From positions 1 to 64,000 of the forward strand of contig JAIBEZ010000056.1 of NCBI GenBank assembly GCA_019459485.1: a stretch of 64,000 bases of DNA, read 5' to 3'. Below the pieces are notes generated by a model. The model ran no database searches. It saw only the letters and a list, made by a program, of their open reading frames with translations, and was not told the DNA's origin. The DNA comes from Prolixibacteraceae bacterium. Lineage in GTDB: Bacteria; Bacteroidota; Bacteroidia; Bacteroidales; Prolixibacteraceae. Shown here one piece after another: positions 16,445 to 25,662 of this stretch; positions within the stretch are counted from its first letter, which is position 1, and each line of letters opens with the position of its first letter. The translations under genes were made by a program, and so were the position numbers.

Positions 16445-17749
16445 TTGAGACCAAAATTCAGCCATATTTCAGCCTTGCAGATCTTTCAGCTTTTGCGGTT
16501 TTCAACCCTGATGCTTATTGGTATTGTCTTTGCAAAATCAGGGTTGTCAATTTCCGAAATCGGGCAATATGAAACATTTTTACTGATCGCAGGGGCTGTC
16601 AGTTTTTTTTGGTTAAACGGTTTGATTCAAGGTTTCCTGCCGCTTGTAAACAACGAAACCATCTCACGCAAATCACCGGTTTTATTCAATGTATTTTATT
16701 TAATTACTGGTCTGTCAGTTTTGTCAGGCTTATTCCTGCTGGTTTTTGAACATTCAATATCAGGCTATTTACTGAAAAAAAATTCCCTACCCTATTTATC
16801 CTACCTGCTAATTTATCTTTTGATATCAACACCTGCCAGTTTGGTCGAATACATTTACCTGATAAAAAATCAGGGGAAACAGATGATAATTTATGGTGGA
16901 TGTTCTTTTTTCCTGATGTTCTTTCTGGTGATTATTCCTCCGGTTTTTGGCTTTGGAATAGCATACAGTTTGGCCGGACTTATTGCCAGCGCCGTTTTTC
17001 GTTTCGGATGGCTGCTGGTTTTGCTTTTCAAAAATGCTGTCCCAACTTTCGATCAGTCGTTTATCCAGAAGCATCTGCGCAGTTCATCACCGCTCATTTT
17101 ATCAATGTTCCTCAGCGGTTCTGCTCAATACATCGATAGTTTTATCGTCACCTCGTATTTTGACGAAGCAACTTTTGCAGTTTTCAGGTACGGTGCGCGT
17201 GAATTCCCGCTGGTTCTCCTGATGGCCAACGCTTTCAGCACATCCATGTTGCCCGGATTTTCCGACCGTTCAAACCTTCAATTCAATCTCGAAAAGATCA
17301 GGCACAATGCCCAAAAGCTCGGAAACTGGATGTTCCCGCTTTCAGGATTGTTGATGATGGTATCACATTGGGCTTTTCCGGTAGTTTTTAATGTGGGCTT
17401 TGCACAGAGTGCCACAATATTTAATATTTATTTACTGCTTATTATCAGCAGACTTTTGTTCCCTCAAACGATCCTGATCGGACTTCAAAAAACAAAGCTG
17501 ATTATGTGGGCATCGTTTCTGGAAATCATTGTCAATGTGACCTTCAGCCTTTTTTTCGTTCAGATATGGGGACTGGTTGGTATAGCCTACGGAACCGTTG
17601 TAGCATATATCTTCGAAAAGGTTTTGCTGATGATTTTTGTGTCGAAAACCTGCCAGATAAGCGTTTCTTCCTATCTGAATGGTTCGCGGCATCTGATTTA
17701 TTCCTTATTTTTAGCCGCTGAATTTATAGTTATCGAATATCTAATCTGA
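16445..17749 (+). CDS. Oligosaccharide flippase family protein
   Basis: A 434-residue membrane protein with about 12 hydrophobic segments, resembling Wzx-like polysaccharide flippases of the MOP superfamily, which move lipid-linked sugars across the inner membrane. I keep the TTG start at 16445 because the first membrane segment (LMLIGIVFAKSG) needs it; the next ATG, 16511, would remove part of that helix. No glycosyltransferases lie nearby, which is unusual for a Wzx gene. The AlkD-like gene starts 4 bp after its stop. The motif cluster at 16317-16405 is its presumed control region. Confidence 0.78.
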   Translation: MRPKFSHISALQIFQLLRFSTLMLIGIVFAKSGLSISEIGQYETFLLIAGAVSFFWLNGLIQGFLPLVNNETISRKSPVLFNVFYLITGLSVLSGLFLLVFEHSISGYLLKKNSLPYLSYLLIYLLISTPASLVEYIYLIKNQGKQMIIYGGCSFFLMFFLVIIPPVFGFGIAYSLAGLIASAVFRFGWLLVLLFKNAVPTFDQSFIQKHLRSSSPLILSMFLSGSAQYIDSFIVTSYFDEATFAVFRYGAREFPLVLLMANAFSTSMLPGFSDRSNLQFNLEKIRHNAQKLGNWMFPLSGLLMMVSHWAFPVVFNVGFAQSATIFNIYLLLIISRLLFPQTILIGLQKTKLIMWASFLEIIVNVTFSLFFVQIWGLVGIAYGTVVAYIFEKVLLMIFVSKTCQISVSSYLNGSRHLIYSLFLAAEFIVIEYLI

Positions 17750-17753
17750 TAAA

Positions 17754-18464
17754 ATGGACATATTACTTGATGATGCGAAGAGTGAGCAGCAATTTCGTCA
17801 TATCCTGACACAAATCCCGCTGGCAAAAAATGGTGAAACTGTGGCACAGATGAAAGAGCGGGGATTAATTTACAAAGTCAATTGGGGCGCATCAATTATT
17901 TCGCTGCGTGAAATTGCTTTAAAGGAGGAACACAATCACCTGTTAGCTTTAAAGTTATGGAACAAACAATGGAGAGAAACCATGATTTTGGCGGCAATGC
18001 TCGATATTCCGTCAGAAGTGAACGAGGAGCAAATGGATTACTGGACAAAAAGTCTGGAATCGCCCGAAATCGCTGAGATTTTAAATACTTTTCTCTGGTC
18101 GAAAACAAAGTTCGCATTTATAAAATCGCTCGAATGGTGCCGCGGAAAGAAACATATGGTTCGTTTCGCCGGATTGAACCTGATGGGACGACTGGCAATC
18201 AATGAAAAATCTGCCATGGACGAGCTTTTTGAGCCATTTTTCGACGTTTTGTCACCCTTGTCGAAAGACCAGAATCTGAAACAAGTATTCTACCGCTCGT
18301 TTATTCTGCTTGGAATGAAAAGCAAAGCCATGAATGAAAAAGCGATTTTATTTGCCGAAGGACTGAAAGAGCTTGATTCACTGACAAGTAAAACCCTGAG
18401 TGATATGATTCTGAATGAACTGCAAAGTGAATATGTACAGGATCTTTTTGTTAAGAATACTTAA
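17754..18464 (+). CDS. DNA alkylation repair-like (AlkD-type HEAT) protein
   Basis: A 236-residue all-helical protein. The text NWGASIISLREIA (about residues 42-54), LLALKLWNKQWRETMILAAML (about 63-83) and EEQMDYWTKSL matches the AlkD/DNA alkylation repair pattern (G.s..eLR.lA, LA..LW.....E..ilA..l). AlkD proteins excise bulky alkylated bases through HEAT-like repeats. The characteristic catalytic Asp and Trp cannot be placed with confidence, so activity is uncertain. It starts 4 bp after the flippase, and a small hairpin (aatgcc/ggcatt, 18463-18478) overlaps the stop. Confidence 0.65.
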   Translation: MDILLDDAKSEQQFRHILTQIPLAKNGETVAQMKERGLIYKVNWGASIISLREIALKEEHNHLLALKLWNKQWRETMILAAMLDIPSEVNEEQMDYWTKSLESPEIAEILNTFLWSKTKFAFIKSLEWCRGKKHMVRFAGLNLMGRLAINEKSAMDELFEPFFDVLSPLSKDQNLKQVFYRSFILLGMKSKAMNEKAILFAEGLKELDSLTSKTLSDMILNELQSEYVQDLFVKNT

Positions 18465-18542
18465 TGCCATCAGGCATTCAAGGTAGAATATATATTTTGG
18501 TACAGTTTTTATAAAATGAGTAGAAATTAAAACTTTAAAACA

Positions 18543-19316
18543 ATGGATATTACAAAATCATCAAATCCGGTATTCGGAAAAAATATATTTAGCCAGTCGG
18601 CAACCAGCACCAGCGACGGAGTGATGACCGTTAACGGAACCATCAACAAAACCGGGTTAATGTTGCTGATAGTTGTTTTTGCTGCCACTTTTACCTGGCG
18701 CAAATTTATGGGTGCAGTTGATCCTGCCCTGCCGGGAGCAATGCCTCCGGGACTAATCGGCTGGATGATCGGTGGCGCAATCGGCGGTTTTATCACTGCG
18801 TTGATCACTGTTTTCAGCCCACGCCGTGCAGCAATGACTGCCCCAATTTATGCCGTTTTCCAGGGATTGTTCCTCGGAGCAATTTCGGCAATGTTCGAAG
18901 CCATGTATCCAGGTTTAGTGATGCGTGCCGTTTCGCTTACATTTGGCGTATTCTTTATCATGCTTTTGCTGTACCGTTCAGGAACCATTCGTGCCACTGA
19001 AAAATTCAGGACTGTAATTTTTGCGGCCACCGGCGGTATCGCCTTGGTTTATCTGGTTAGTTTTGTCGCCGGAATGTTTGGCGCAAATTTAGGATTTATG
19101 CACGGAAACAGTATGATTTCAATTGGATTCAGTCTGGTAGTTGTAGTAGTTGCAGCGCTTAATCTGATCCTCGATTTCGACATGATTACAAAAGGAGCAA
19201 ATGCCCGTGCCCCAAAATACATGGAATGGTTTGGCGCTTTTGGCCTGATGGTAACCTTAATCTGGTTATACCTCGAAATGCTCCGTTTGCTTTCCAAATT
19301 ATCAAGCCGAAATTAA
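18543..19316 (+). CDS. Bax inhibitor-1/YccA family membrane protein
   Basis: A 257-residue protein of the YccA-like branch: a short cytoplasmic tail (SNPVFGKNIF, residues 5-14, a hallmark of this branch), then seven hydrophobic segments ending LIWLYLEMLRLLSKLS. The conserved FDMI and WY.E residues of the last helices are present. In other bacteria, members act as inner-membrane channels or FtsH modulators; the role here is inferred from family only. A clean terminator follows at 19349. Confidence 0.9.
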   Translation: MDITKSSNPVFGKNIFSQSATSTSDGVMTVNGTINKTGLMLLIVVFAATFTWRKFMGAVDPALPGAMPPGLIGWMIGGAIGGFITALITVFSPRRAAMTAPIYAVFQGLFLGAISAMFEAMYPGLVMRAVSLTFGVFFIMLLLYRSGTIRATEKFRTVIFAATGGIALVYLVSFVAGMFGANLGFMHGNSMISIGFSLVVVVVAALNLILDFDMITKGANARAPKYMEWFGAFGLMVTLIWLYLEMLRLLSKLSSRN

Positions 19317-19348
19317 TTTCAAAATCATTTGAAATAGCATATTTTAAC

Positions 19349-19370
19349 AGGGACTTCGGTCCCTTTTTTT
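19349..19370 (+). terminator. Rho-independent terminator with a TTCG loop
   Basis: The stem agggac (19349-19354) pairs with gtccct (19359-19364) around a TTCG tetraloop, followed by seven or more T. It ends the Bax-inhibitor gene transcript. Confidence 0.9.
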
Positions 19371-19426
19371 ATTTTCGACCTATTAATACTACTTTCGGCC
19401 TGACAAACGAAAAGCAGAAGCGATTT

Positions 19427-20590
19427 ATGGAGATAATTCAGGTTGGAGATAAAAAAACAATTGCCGCATTCCATGAGCTGCCAATACTTATTTACAAAAA
19501 CGATCGGAATTGGGTTCCTCCTTTGAGGATAATGATCGAGAACATTTTTGAACCTCAGAAGAATACTGGTTTTCAGCAGGGCGATGCACGCCGTTGGTTG
19601 GTTATCGATCAAGGCAAAACGCTTGGCCGGATCGCAGCTTTTTACGATCGCAGCAAAATTGAGGAAGGGAGCGAACAGGTTGGATACATTGGTTTTTTTG
19701 AATGTTTCGAAAATGATGAAGCCGCTCGCCTTCTTTTTGATACCGCCCGTAATTGGCTGGAAAGTGAAGGTTTCACAGCAATGGACGGACCTGTTAATTT
19801 CGGCGAAAACTTTTTCTACTGGGGTTTGCTGGTCGAAGGATTTCAACAGCAAGGTTTTGGAATGCAATACAATCCAACTTATTACAAACAGCTTTTTGCG
19901 AAATACGGATTTCAAACTTATTACCAGCAATTCAGTTTTCATTTAGACATTACCAGTCCCGATTTGCCCGACCGGTTTTGGAAAATTGCTGAATGGGTCG
20001 CAAAAAAGAAGGATTTTCATTACAAAACCTTTTCATTCAAAGAGAAAGATCGCTATATCGACGATTTTTTAACCATCCACCAAAATGCCTGGGGGAAACA
20101 TACCAATTACAAACCCATCGACCGAAAAGATCTGCAAACGCTTATCAAAGAAGCTAAAATGTTGATCGAAGAAGAATTCATCTGGTACGTATATTATAAA
20201 GAGGAACCAATTGCTTTTTTCATGATGATTCCGGATATGAACCAGATTTTAAAACATCTGAAAAGCGGGAAATTGAATCTGATCAATATTTTGAAACTTC
20301 TATACTTGAAAAAGACCAAAACAATGACCCGTTGCAGGGTATTGGTAATGGGCGTAATACCTAAATTTCAGGGTACCGGAATTGAGTCGGGTATTTTCTG
20401 GCAACTCCGGAAGGTGATGCTGAAAAAATCATGGTACAAAGAAGTGGAGTTGAGTTGGGTTGGCGATTTCAATCCGAAAATGATAAAGCTTTTTGATTCA
20501 GTTGGAAGTAAATACGCCAAAACTCACGAAACATTGCGTTATTTGTTCGAGCGGAACAAACCCTTCGAACGGCTGCCAATCATAGAATAA
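19427..20590 (+). CDS. GNAT-like acetyltransferase family protein, tandem copy 1
   Basis: A 387-residue protein. The first third carries YKNDRNWVPPL and DARRWLVIDQGKTLGRIAAFYD; the middle carries MDGPVNFGENFFYWGLL; and the C-terminal half has VMGVIPKFQGTGIESGIFW, a GNAT motif A-like stretch (Q-x-x-G-x-E). These point to an acyl-CoA transferase of unknown substrate. Start ATG 19427 aligns exactly with the start of the paralogue at 20668; a much longer frame from 19226 would overlap the Bax-inhibitor gene. The two copies are close in length and keep all motifs, so both are probably active. Confidence 0.75.
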   Translation: MEIIQVGDKKTIAAFHELPILIYKNDRNWVPPLRIMIENIFEPQKNTGFQQGDARRWLVIDQGKTLGRIAAFYDRSKIEEGSEQVGYIGFFECFENDEAARLLFDTARNWLESEGFTAMDGPVNFGENFFYWGLLVEGFQQQGFGMQYNPTYYKQLFAKYGFQTYYQQFSFHLDITSPDLPDRFWKIAEWVAKKKDFHYKTFSFKEKDRYIDDFLTIHQNAWGKHTNYKPIDRKDLQTLIKEAKMLIEEEFIWYVYYKEEPIAFFMMIPDMNQILKHLKSGKLNLINILKLLYLKKTKTMTRCRVLVMGVIPKFQGTGIESGIFWQLRKVMLKKSWYKEVELSWVGDFNPKMIKLFDSVGSKYAKTHETLRYLFERNKPFERLPIIE

Positions 20591-20667
20591 AGCATAATAA
20601 AATCAGCCTTTCTACTTAGTTAATATATACCCGAAACATCGTAAATTGACCACAAAATAAAAATCCA

Positions 20668-21837
20668 ATGCAAATCATAGAAGTCACTGATAAACAAACC
20701 CGAAAGCAATTCCACGAGGTTCCGCACCTCATCTATAAAAACGATCCAAACTGGCCAAGTCCACTCCACGGAATGGTTGAGGATGTGTTTACTCCTGAAA
20801 AAAATCCATCATTTAAAACCGGTGATGCAATCCGCTTTATTTTAAAAGATGAAAAAGGACAACTGCTGGGTCGGATCGGAGCTTTTTTTAACCTGAAGAA
20901 AGTACACACTTTTGAGCAGCCTACCGGTGGATGCGGCTTTTTTGAATGTGTAAATAATTTTGAAGCCGCAAAAATGTTGTTCGATGCAGCGCGTGAATGG
21001 CACAAGAAACACGGTATTGAAGCAATGGACGGCCCTGTTAATTTCGGTGAAAACTACATGAACTGGGGATTGCTGGCCGATGGATTTATGCATCAGGGAT
21101 TTGGAATGCCTTACAATCCGCCCTATTACGTCGGGTTGTTCAGGCAATATGGGTTTGAAGTATATTTTGAGCAATACAGTTACCATTTGGATTACAGCAA
21201 ACCATTTCCGGAGCGCTTCTGGAAAATTGCTGAATGGGTGGCCAAAAAACCGGGATACACTTTTGAGCATTTATCGTTTGACAAAATCGAAAAATTCATC
21301 GACGACTTTTGCTACATCTACGACGAAGCGTGGCGTTTTCACGAACATTTTCAGCCACTCGACAAAGATGAGATCCGCGATTTTATAAAAACAGCAAAAT
21401 CCATCATCGATCCTGAAATGGTCTGGTATGCCTATCACGATGGCGTTCCGATTGCTTTATTCGTAATGATTCCCGATATCAACCAAATTCTGAAAAAACT
21501 GAACGGCAAGCTGAATTTCGTCAGTATCCTGAAGTTCCTTTATTACAAACGCACAAAAGTAATGACACGCACCCGGATTTTGATCATGGGCGTGACACCC
21601 AAATATCAAAAATCAGGAATCGAATCGGCGATTTTCTGGCATCAGGATAAATTTATGAAACACAAACCTGAATACAAGGAAGTGGAAATGTCGTGGGCGG
21701 GCGACTTTAATCCGAAAATTATTGCTCTGTATAAGTCAGTTGGCGGTGTTCATGTAAAAACGCACTACACAATGCGCTACCTTTTTGACCGTAACAAACC
21801 GTTTAAAAGAGTTCCTATTATCGGCTTAGATGAATAA
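20668..21837 (+). CDS. GNAT-like acetyltransferase family protein, tandem copy 2
   Basis: A 389-residue paralogue of the gene 77 bp upstream, clearly homologous over its whole length (YKNDPNWPSPL, LLGRIGAFF, MDGPVNFGENYMNWGLL, IMGVTPKYQKSGIESAIFW, and the ending RVPIIGLDE). The acceptor substrate is unknown. The tandem arrangement suggests a local duplication followed by divergence. The next gene, rpmE, has its own promoter. Confidence 0.75.
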   Translation: MQIIEVTDKQTRKQFHEVPHLIYKNDPNWPSPLHGMVEDVFTPEKNPSFKTGDAIRFILKDEKGQLLGRIGAFFNLKKVHTFEQPTGGCGFFECVNNFEAAKMLFDAAREWHKKHGIEAMDGPVNFGENYMNWGLLADGFMHQGFGMPYNPPYYVGLFRQYGFEVYFEQYSYHLDYSKPFPERFWKIAEWVAKKPGYTFEHLSFDKIEKFIDDFCYIYDEAWRFHEHFQPLDKDEIRDFIKTAKSIIDPEMVWYAYHDGVPIALFVMIPDINQILKKLNGKLNFVSILKFLYYKRTKVMTRTRILIMGVTPKYQKSGIESAIFWHQDKFMKHKPEYKEVEMSWAGDFNPKIIALYKSVGGVHVKTHYTMRYLFDRNKPFKRVPIIGLDE

Positions 21838-21869
21838 ATTAAAAAATAAGGAATTATTGAACTGAAATA

Positions 21870-21900
21870 TTTGGAAATTACATTCTTGTATGTAACTTTG
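21870..21900 (+). promoter_or_regulatory. Bacteroidetes-type promoter of the L31 gene
   Basis: TTTG at 21870-21873, 19 bp, then TAACTTTG at 21893-21900, a full match to the -33 TTTG / -7 TAnnTTTG consensus of the Bacteroidetes housekeeping sigma factor. It implies a start near 21905 and a leader of about 30 nt before ATG 21934. Confidence 0.75.
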
Positions 21901-21933
21901 CCACCCGATAAAAATAATGTAAAGAGAATCAAA

Positions 21934-22197
21934 ATGAGAAAAGGGATACATCCAGAAAATTACCGTACTGTTGCATTCAAAGATATGTCAGACGGTCATG
22001 TTTTTATTACCAAATCAACTGTTAAAACCAAAGAAACAGAGGTTGTTGACGGAGTTGAATACCCGGTTGTAAAACTTGAAATTTCAAGCTCATCGCATCC
22101 GTTCTATACCGGAAAAATGAAACTTGTTGATACTGCAGGGCGTGTTGATAAATTCAATACCAGATATTCAAAACACATGGAAAACAGAAAAAAGTAG
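21934..22197 (+). CDS. rpmE: 50S ribosomal protein L31, type B
   Basis: An 87-residue ribosomal protein L31 ([37 protein letters not shown]). It lacks the zinc-binding CxxC pairs of the C+ form, so it is the zinc-free type B. I chose ATG 21934 because it matches the family start and lies downstream of the promoter box at 21893-21900; the longer frame from TTG 21871 would begin inside the promoter. A perfect terminator follows at 22221. Confidence 0.93.
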   Translation: MRKGIHPENYRTVAFKDMSDGHVFITKSTVKTKETEVVDGVEYPVVKLEISSSSHPFYTGKMKLVDTAGRVDKFNTRYSKHMENRKK

Positions 22198-22220
22198 TTC
22201 TGTTGCTGAAAAATATTCAA

Positions 22221-22250
22221 AAAGCTTCGCCAACGCGAAGCTTTTTTTTT
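22221..22250 (+). terminator. Rho-independent terminator after rpmE
   Basis: Perfect 10-bp stem aaagcttcgc (22221-22230) / gcgaagcttt (22235-22244) with loop caac, ending in a run of nine or more T. Confidence 0.92.
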
Positions 22251-22285
22251 GTCATTTTTTAAGACCTTTGCCCGAGACTATGCTT

Positions 22286-22343
22286 TGGCATGGCTATTGC
22301 AAAAATCTGCACTGCTATTTTAAACTGACTGTAAGCGGTCAGT
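22286..22343 (+). promoter_or_regulatory. Sigma-54-type promoter match and inverted repeat upstream of lon
   Basis: TGGCATGGCTATTGCA at 22286-22301 fits the sigma-54 consensus TGGCAYGnnnnTTGCW at every fixed position, with the correct -24/-12 spacing. The start would be near 22312, giving a leader of about 79 nt before ATG 22391. An inverted repeat actgac (22324-22329) / gtcagt (22338-22343) lies inside that leader and could be an operator. No activator gene is visible nearby. Confidence 0.45.
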
Positions 22344-22390
22344 ATGTCATGTGACACAATACAGAATTTTAGAACGAGAAAAATCAAATT

Positions 22391-24823
22391 ATGCAGAATA
22401 TATTATTTTCAAGCCTGATGGACGATGATGCTGATTTCATTCCGATTTTAGCTGACGGGGATGAGTCGGAATTAACCAACGTTGAGTTTCCTGACATTTT
22501 GCCAATTTTGCCATTGCGGAATACAGTTATGTTTCCCGGAGTGGTATTGCCTATCACTGTTGGAAGGCAGAAATCATTGCAATTAATTCAGGAAGTTTAC
22601 CGCGGAAACCGATTGATCGGAACCGTTGCACAAAAAGACGGAAGCATCGATGATCCCGGACAGGCAGATCTTTATGAAATAGGAACAATTGCCCAGATAT
22701 TGAAAATACTGGAAATGCCCGATGGTACAACATCGGTAATTATTCAGGGAAAACAGAGGTTCGAGATTCAGGAATATATCCAGGAATTTCCCTATCTGAA
22801 AGCAAAAGTGAATCCGTTAATCGATCTTCAACCACAGGATGATTCTGTTGAATTTTCAGCAGTAGTAGGCTCATTGAAAGATTTGTCGATAAAAATCGCA
22901 CAATATTCGTCTCAGATTTCCCCTGAAGCTTCGTTTGCAGTTAAAAACATCGAGAACTCAACCTTCCTGATAAATTATATCTGCTCGAATGCCGATCTGA
23001 AAGTGGAAGAAAAACAGGTAATGCTGGGAATAAGCGAACTGAAAGAGCGTGGCATACAAGCCATTAGCTACCTGGTACGTGAAGTTCAGATGGCCGAACT
23101 GAAACGAGATATCCAAACCAAAGTAAAAGCCGAACTTGATCAGCAACAGCGGGAATACCTGCTGAACCAGCAAATGAAAACAATTCAGGATGAGTTGGGA
23201 GGCAGCCCTGCCGAACAGGAAATTCTGGAACTGAAAGAACTTGCAAAGGATAAAAAATGGAACGAAGACGTCGCAAAACTTTTTGAAAAGGAGGTTCATA
23301 AATTGTCGCGTTTGAATCCGGCAGCCGGCGAATATTCGGTTCAGTATTCCTATTGTCATACCCTGCTGGAACTTCCATGGAACGAGTATTCAGTAGATAA
23401 TTTTGATTTATTGCGTGCTGCAAAAGTACTCGACGAAGACCATTACGGGCTGGAGAAAGTGAAAGAAAGAATACTCGAACATCTGGCAGTACTGAAATTA
23501 AAGAACGACATGAAAGCGCCCATTTTGTGCTTGTACGGCCCTCCCGGAGTTGGCAAAACTTCGCTCGGTCGTTCTATCGCAAAAGCACTCGACCGTAATT
23601 ATGTACGTATGAGCCTCGGTGGACTGCACGATGAAGCTGAAATTCGCGGACACCGTAAAACATATATTGGCGCAATGCCCGGTCGTATTTTGCAGAACAT
23701 TAAAAAAGCGAAATCATCCAATCCGGTATTTATTTTGGATGAAATAGATAAAGTCTCTCAGGATTTCCGTGGTGACCCGGCTTCGGCTTTACTTGAAGTG
23801 CTTGATCCTGAACAGAATTTCGAATTTCACGACAATTATGTGGAACACGAATACGACTTATCGAAGGTAATGTTCATAGCAACTGCCAATACGCTGAATA
23901 CAATTGCCCCTGCTTTACGCGACCGGCTTGAACTGATCGAAGTAAGCGGTTATCTGGTGGAAGAAAAAATTGAAATCGCAAAACGCCATCTGATTCCCAA
24001 ACAACTCGAAAACCACGGAATTGAGTTAAACACTGTAATTTTTCCTGATGAAGTTATCCGACACATTATTGAAAATTACACCCGCGAATCGGGAGTGAGG
24101 GAACTTGATAAAAAAATAGCGAAAATCTGCAGGCGCATGGCCAAGAAAATCGCTTTTGAAGAGGAATACAACAAAACGCTCACCAAGACCGATATCAGGG
24201 AATACCTCGGGGTAACCCAATATACAAAAGAGATTTATCAGGGAAATGAATTTGCCGGGGTAGTTACCGGTTTGGCCTGGACAGCAGTTGGCGGTGAGAT
24301 TCTGTATGTCGAAACCAGCCTGAGCAAAGGAAAAGGTTCGTTGACACTGACCGGAAACCTGGGCGATGTAATGAAAGAATCGGCCATGTTGGCACACGAA
24401 TACATTCGCAGCCATGCCGAGCAACTGGGTTTGAATCCGGAATTGTTTGACAAGTACAACGTGCATGTACATGTTCCGGAAGGAGCGATTCCCAAAGACG
24501 GGCCTTCTGCCGGTATTACTATGGTAACTTCAATTACATCTGCGTTTACACAGCGTAAAATCAGGGAAAACCTTGCAATGACCGGAGAAATCACACTTCG
24601 TGGAAAAGTATTGCCTGTTGGAGGAATCAAAGAAAAGATACTTGCTGCCAAACGGGCCGGAATTAAGGAAATCATTCTTTCGGAAGCCAACCGGAAAGAT
24701 TTGGAAGAAATTAAGGAAGTTTATATTGAAGGTTTAATTTTCCACCATGTGAACACAATTCAGGAAGTGTTGGATATTGCTTTACTGGAAGATAAGGTTG
24801 ATCATCCTTCTAAAATTGAATAA
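22391..24823 (+). CDS. lon: ATP-dependent endopeptidase Lon
   Basis: An 810-residue LonA protease that degrades damaged and regulatory proteins in the cytoplasm. The N-terminal LAN domain starts at about residue 36 (LPILPLRNTVMFPGVVLP), a coiled region covers about 220-340, the AAA+ module has Walker A GPPGVGKT (K389) and Walker B FILDEIDKV, and the C-terminal peptidase has the Ser-Lys dyad S706 (DGPSAG) and K749 (GGIKEK). Length and order are normal. It stands alone between two terminators, and its upstream region carries a sigma-54-like site. Confidence 0.97.
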   Translation: MQNILFSSLMDDDADFIPILADGDESELTNVEFPDILPILPLRNTVMFPGVVLPITVGRQKSLQLIQEVYRGNRLIGTVAQKDGSIDDPGQADLYEIGTIAQILKILEMPDGTTSVIIQGKQRFEIQEYIQEFPYLKAKVNPLIDLQPQDDSVEFSAVVGSLKDLSIKIAQYSSQISPEASFAVKNIENSTFLINYICSNADLKVEEKQVMLGISELKERGIQAISYLVREVQMAELKRDIQTKVKAELDQQQREYLLNQQMKTIQDELGGSPAEQEILELKELAKDKKWNEDVAKLFEKEVHKLSRLNPAAGEYSVQYSYCHTLLELPWNEYSVDNFDLLRAAKVLDEDHYGLEKVKERILEHLAVLKLKNDMKAPILCLYGPPGVGKTSLGRSIAKALDRNYVRMSLGGLHDEAEIRGHRKTYIGAMPGRILQNIKKAKSSNPVFILDEIDKVSQDFRGDPASALLEVLDPEQNFEFHDNYVEHEYDLSKVMFIATANTLNTIAPALRDRLELIEVSGYLVEEKIEIAKRHLIPKQLENHGIELNTVIFPDEVIRHIIENYTRESGVRELDKKIAKICRRMAKKIAFEEEYNKTLTKTDIREYLGVTQYTKEIYQGNEFAGVVTGLAWTAVGGEILYVETSLSKGKGSLTLTGNLGDVMKESAMLAHEYIRSHAEQLGLNPELFDKYNVHVHVPEGAIPKDGPSAGITMVTSITSAFTQRKIRENLAMTGEITLRGKVLPVGGIKEKILAAKRAGIKEIILSEANRKDLEEIKEVYIEGLIFHHVNTIQEVLDIALLEDKVDHPSKIE

Positions 24824-24840
24824 AAGCTAAAAATATTTAA

Positions 24841-24881
24841 ACAGAACGGCGGCCAATGATTGGTCGCCGTTCTGTTTTTAT
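24841..24881. terminator. Bidirectional terminator between lon and a LytTR regulator
   Basis: A 15-bp stem, acagaacggcggcca (24841-24855) / tggtcgccgttctgt (24861-24875), with one G-T pair. T-rich flanks lie on both sides when each strand is read, serving lon (+) and the convergent LytTR gene (-). Confidence 0.85.
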
Positions 24882-24891
24882 TTTATACTGA

Positions 24892-25659
24892 TCAAAATGA
24901 CGGGAACATGTTCAGTTTTTCGAAATTGATAATATTGTATCTGGAAATGGACTCTTCGAGAGTTTTTTGGTTGTAACGAAGAATGCACATCTCTTTCTTT
25001 TTGTCGATGCGATACAAATAGTTCAGGTTCACACATGTTGACCTGTTGATCTGAAAGATAAGTGAGGAATTGAGCAACAACATAAGACTGCTGAGACTTC
25101 TGGTTACAGTTTCAACGGTTCCGTCCTGAAGGTAAACATATGTGCCGTTTGTATTCGATTTGATGTAAACAATATCATTGAGATCAACAAAAACATAACT
25201 GTGGTAGGTCGGAAGTTTTACTTTTACAACAGTTCCCTGCGATTGTCTGAATTTATCCAGCTTTTGTTCCTGTTCTTTCTTTTCCTTTCTGGCAATGTAT
25301 TTATTAATCACATTTTCAATATCTTCAAGACAAAATGGTTTGGTTAAAAAATCAAGCGGTTCGATTGACAAAGCCTTGTACGCATAGTTTTGATATGCCG
25401 TTGTAAACACAATTTCCGATTGCAGATTTTCATTCCTGACAGATTCTGCGACCTGCAATCCAGTTATATCAGGCATATCAACATCAAGAAATATGAGATC
25501 GGGACATAATTCAAAAATAAGCTCAAGTCCGGCTTTGGCACCGGTACTTTTCCCTATAATCCTAATATTCTGAAAATAACGCAAAAAAATCTCAAGCAAA
25601 TTTATTGCCTCGGGATCATCGTCAATAATAATGGCTGATATATTACCTGCATCCAACAT
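24892..25659 (-). CDS. LytTR-family response regulator
   Basis: A 255-residue two-component regulator. The receiver domain is canonical: acidic pair D13-D14, phosphoacceptor D59 (LIFLDVDMP), T in FTTAY and K in LTKPF. A LytTR DNA-binding domain follows (residues about 148-250: YVFVDLNDIVYIKSNTNGTYVYL, then FQINRSTCVNLNYL). It starts 3 bp after the stop of a second LytTR gene on the same strand; the two form a unit. No sensor kinase is adjacent, so the partner is encoded elsewhere. Confidence 0.92.
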   Translation of the reverse strand: MLDAGNISAIIIDDDPEAINLLEIFLRYFQNIRIIGKSTGAKAGLELIFELCPDLIFLDVDMPDITGLQVAESVRNENLQSEIVFTTAYQNYAYKALSIEPLDFLTKPFCLEDIENVINKYIARKEKKEQEQKLDKFRQSQGTVVKVKLPTYHSYVFVDLNDIVYIKSNTNGTYVYLQDGTVETVTRSLSSLMLLLNSSLIFQINRSTCVNLNYLYRIDKKKEMCILRYNQKTLEESISRYNIINFEKLNMFPSF

Positions 25660-25662
25660 ATT

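Noticed and set aside
18463-18478. Hairpin aatgcc/ggcatt at the stop of the AlkD-like gene
   Set aside because: The stem is only 6 bp with no T tract after it, so I do not call it a terminator.
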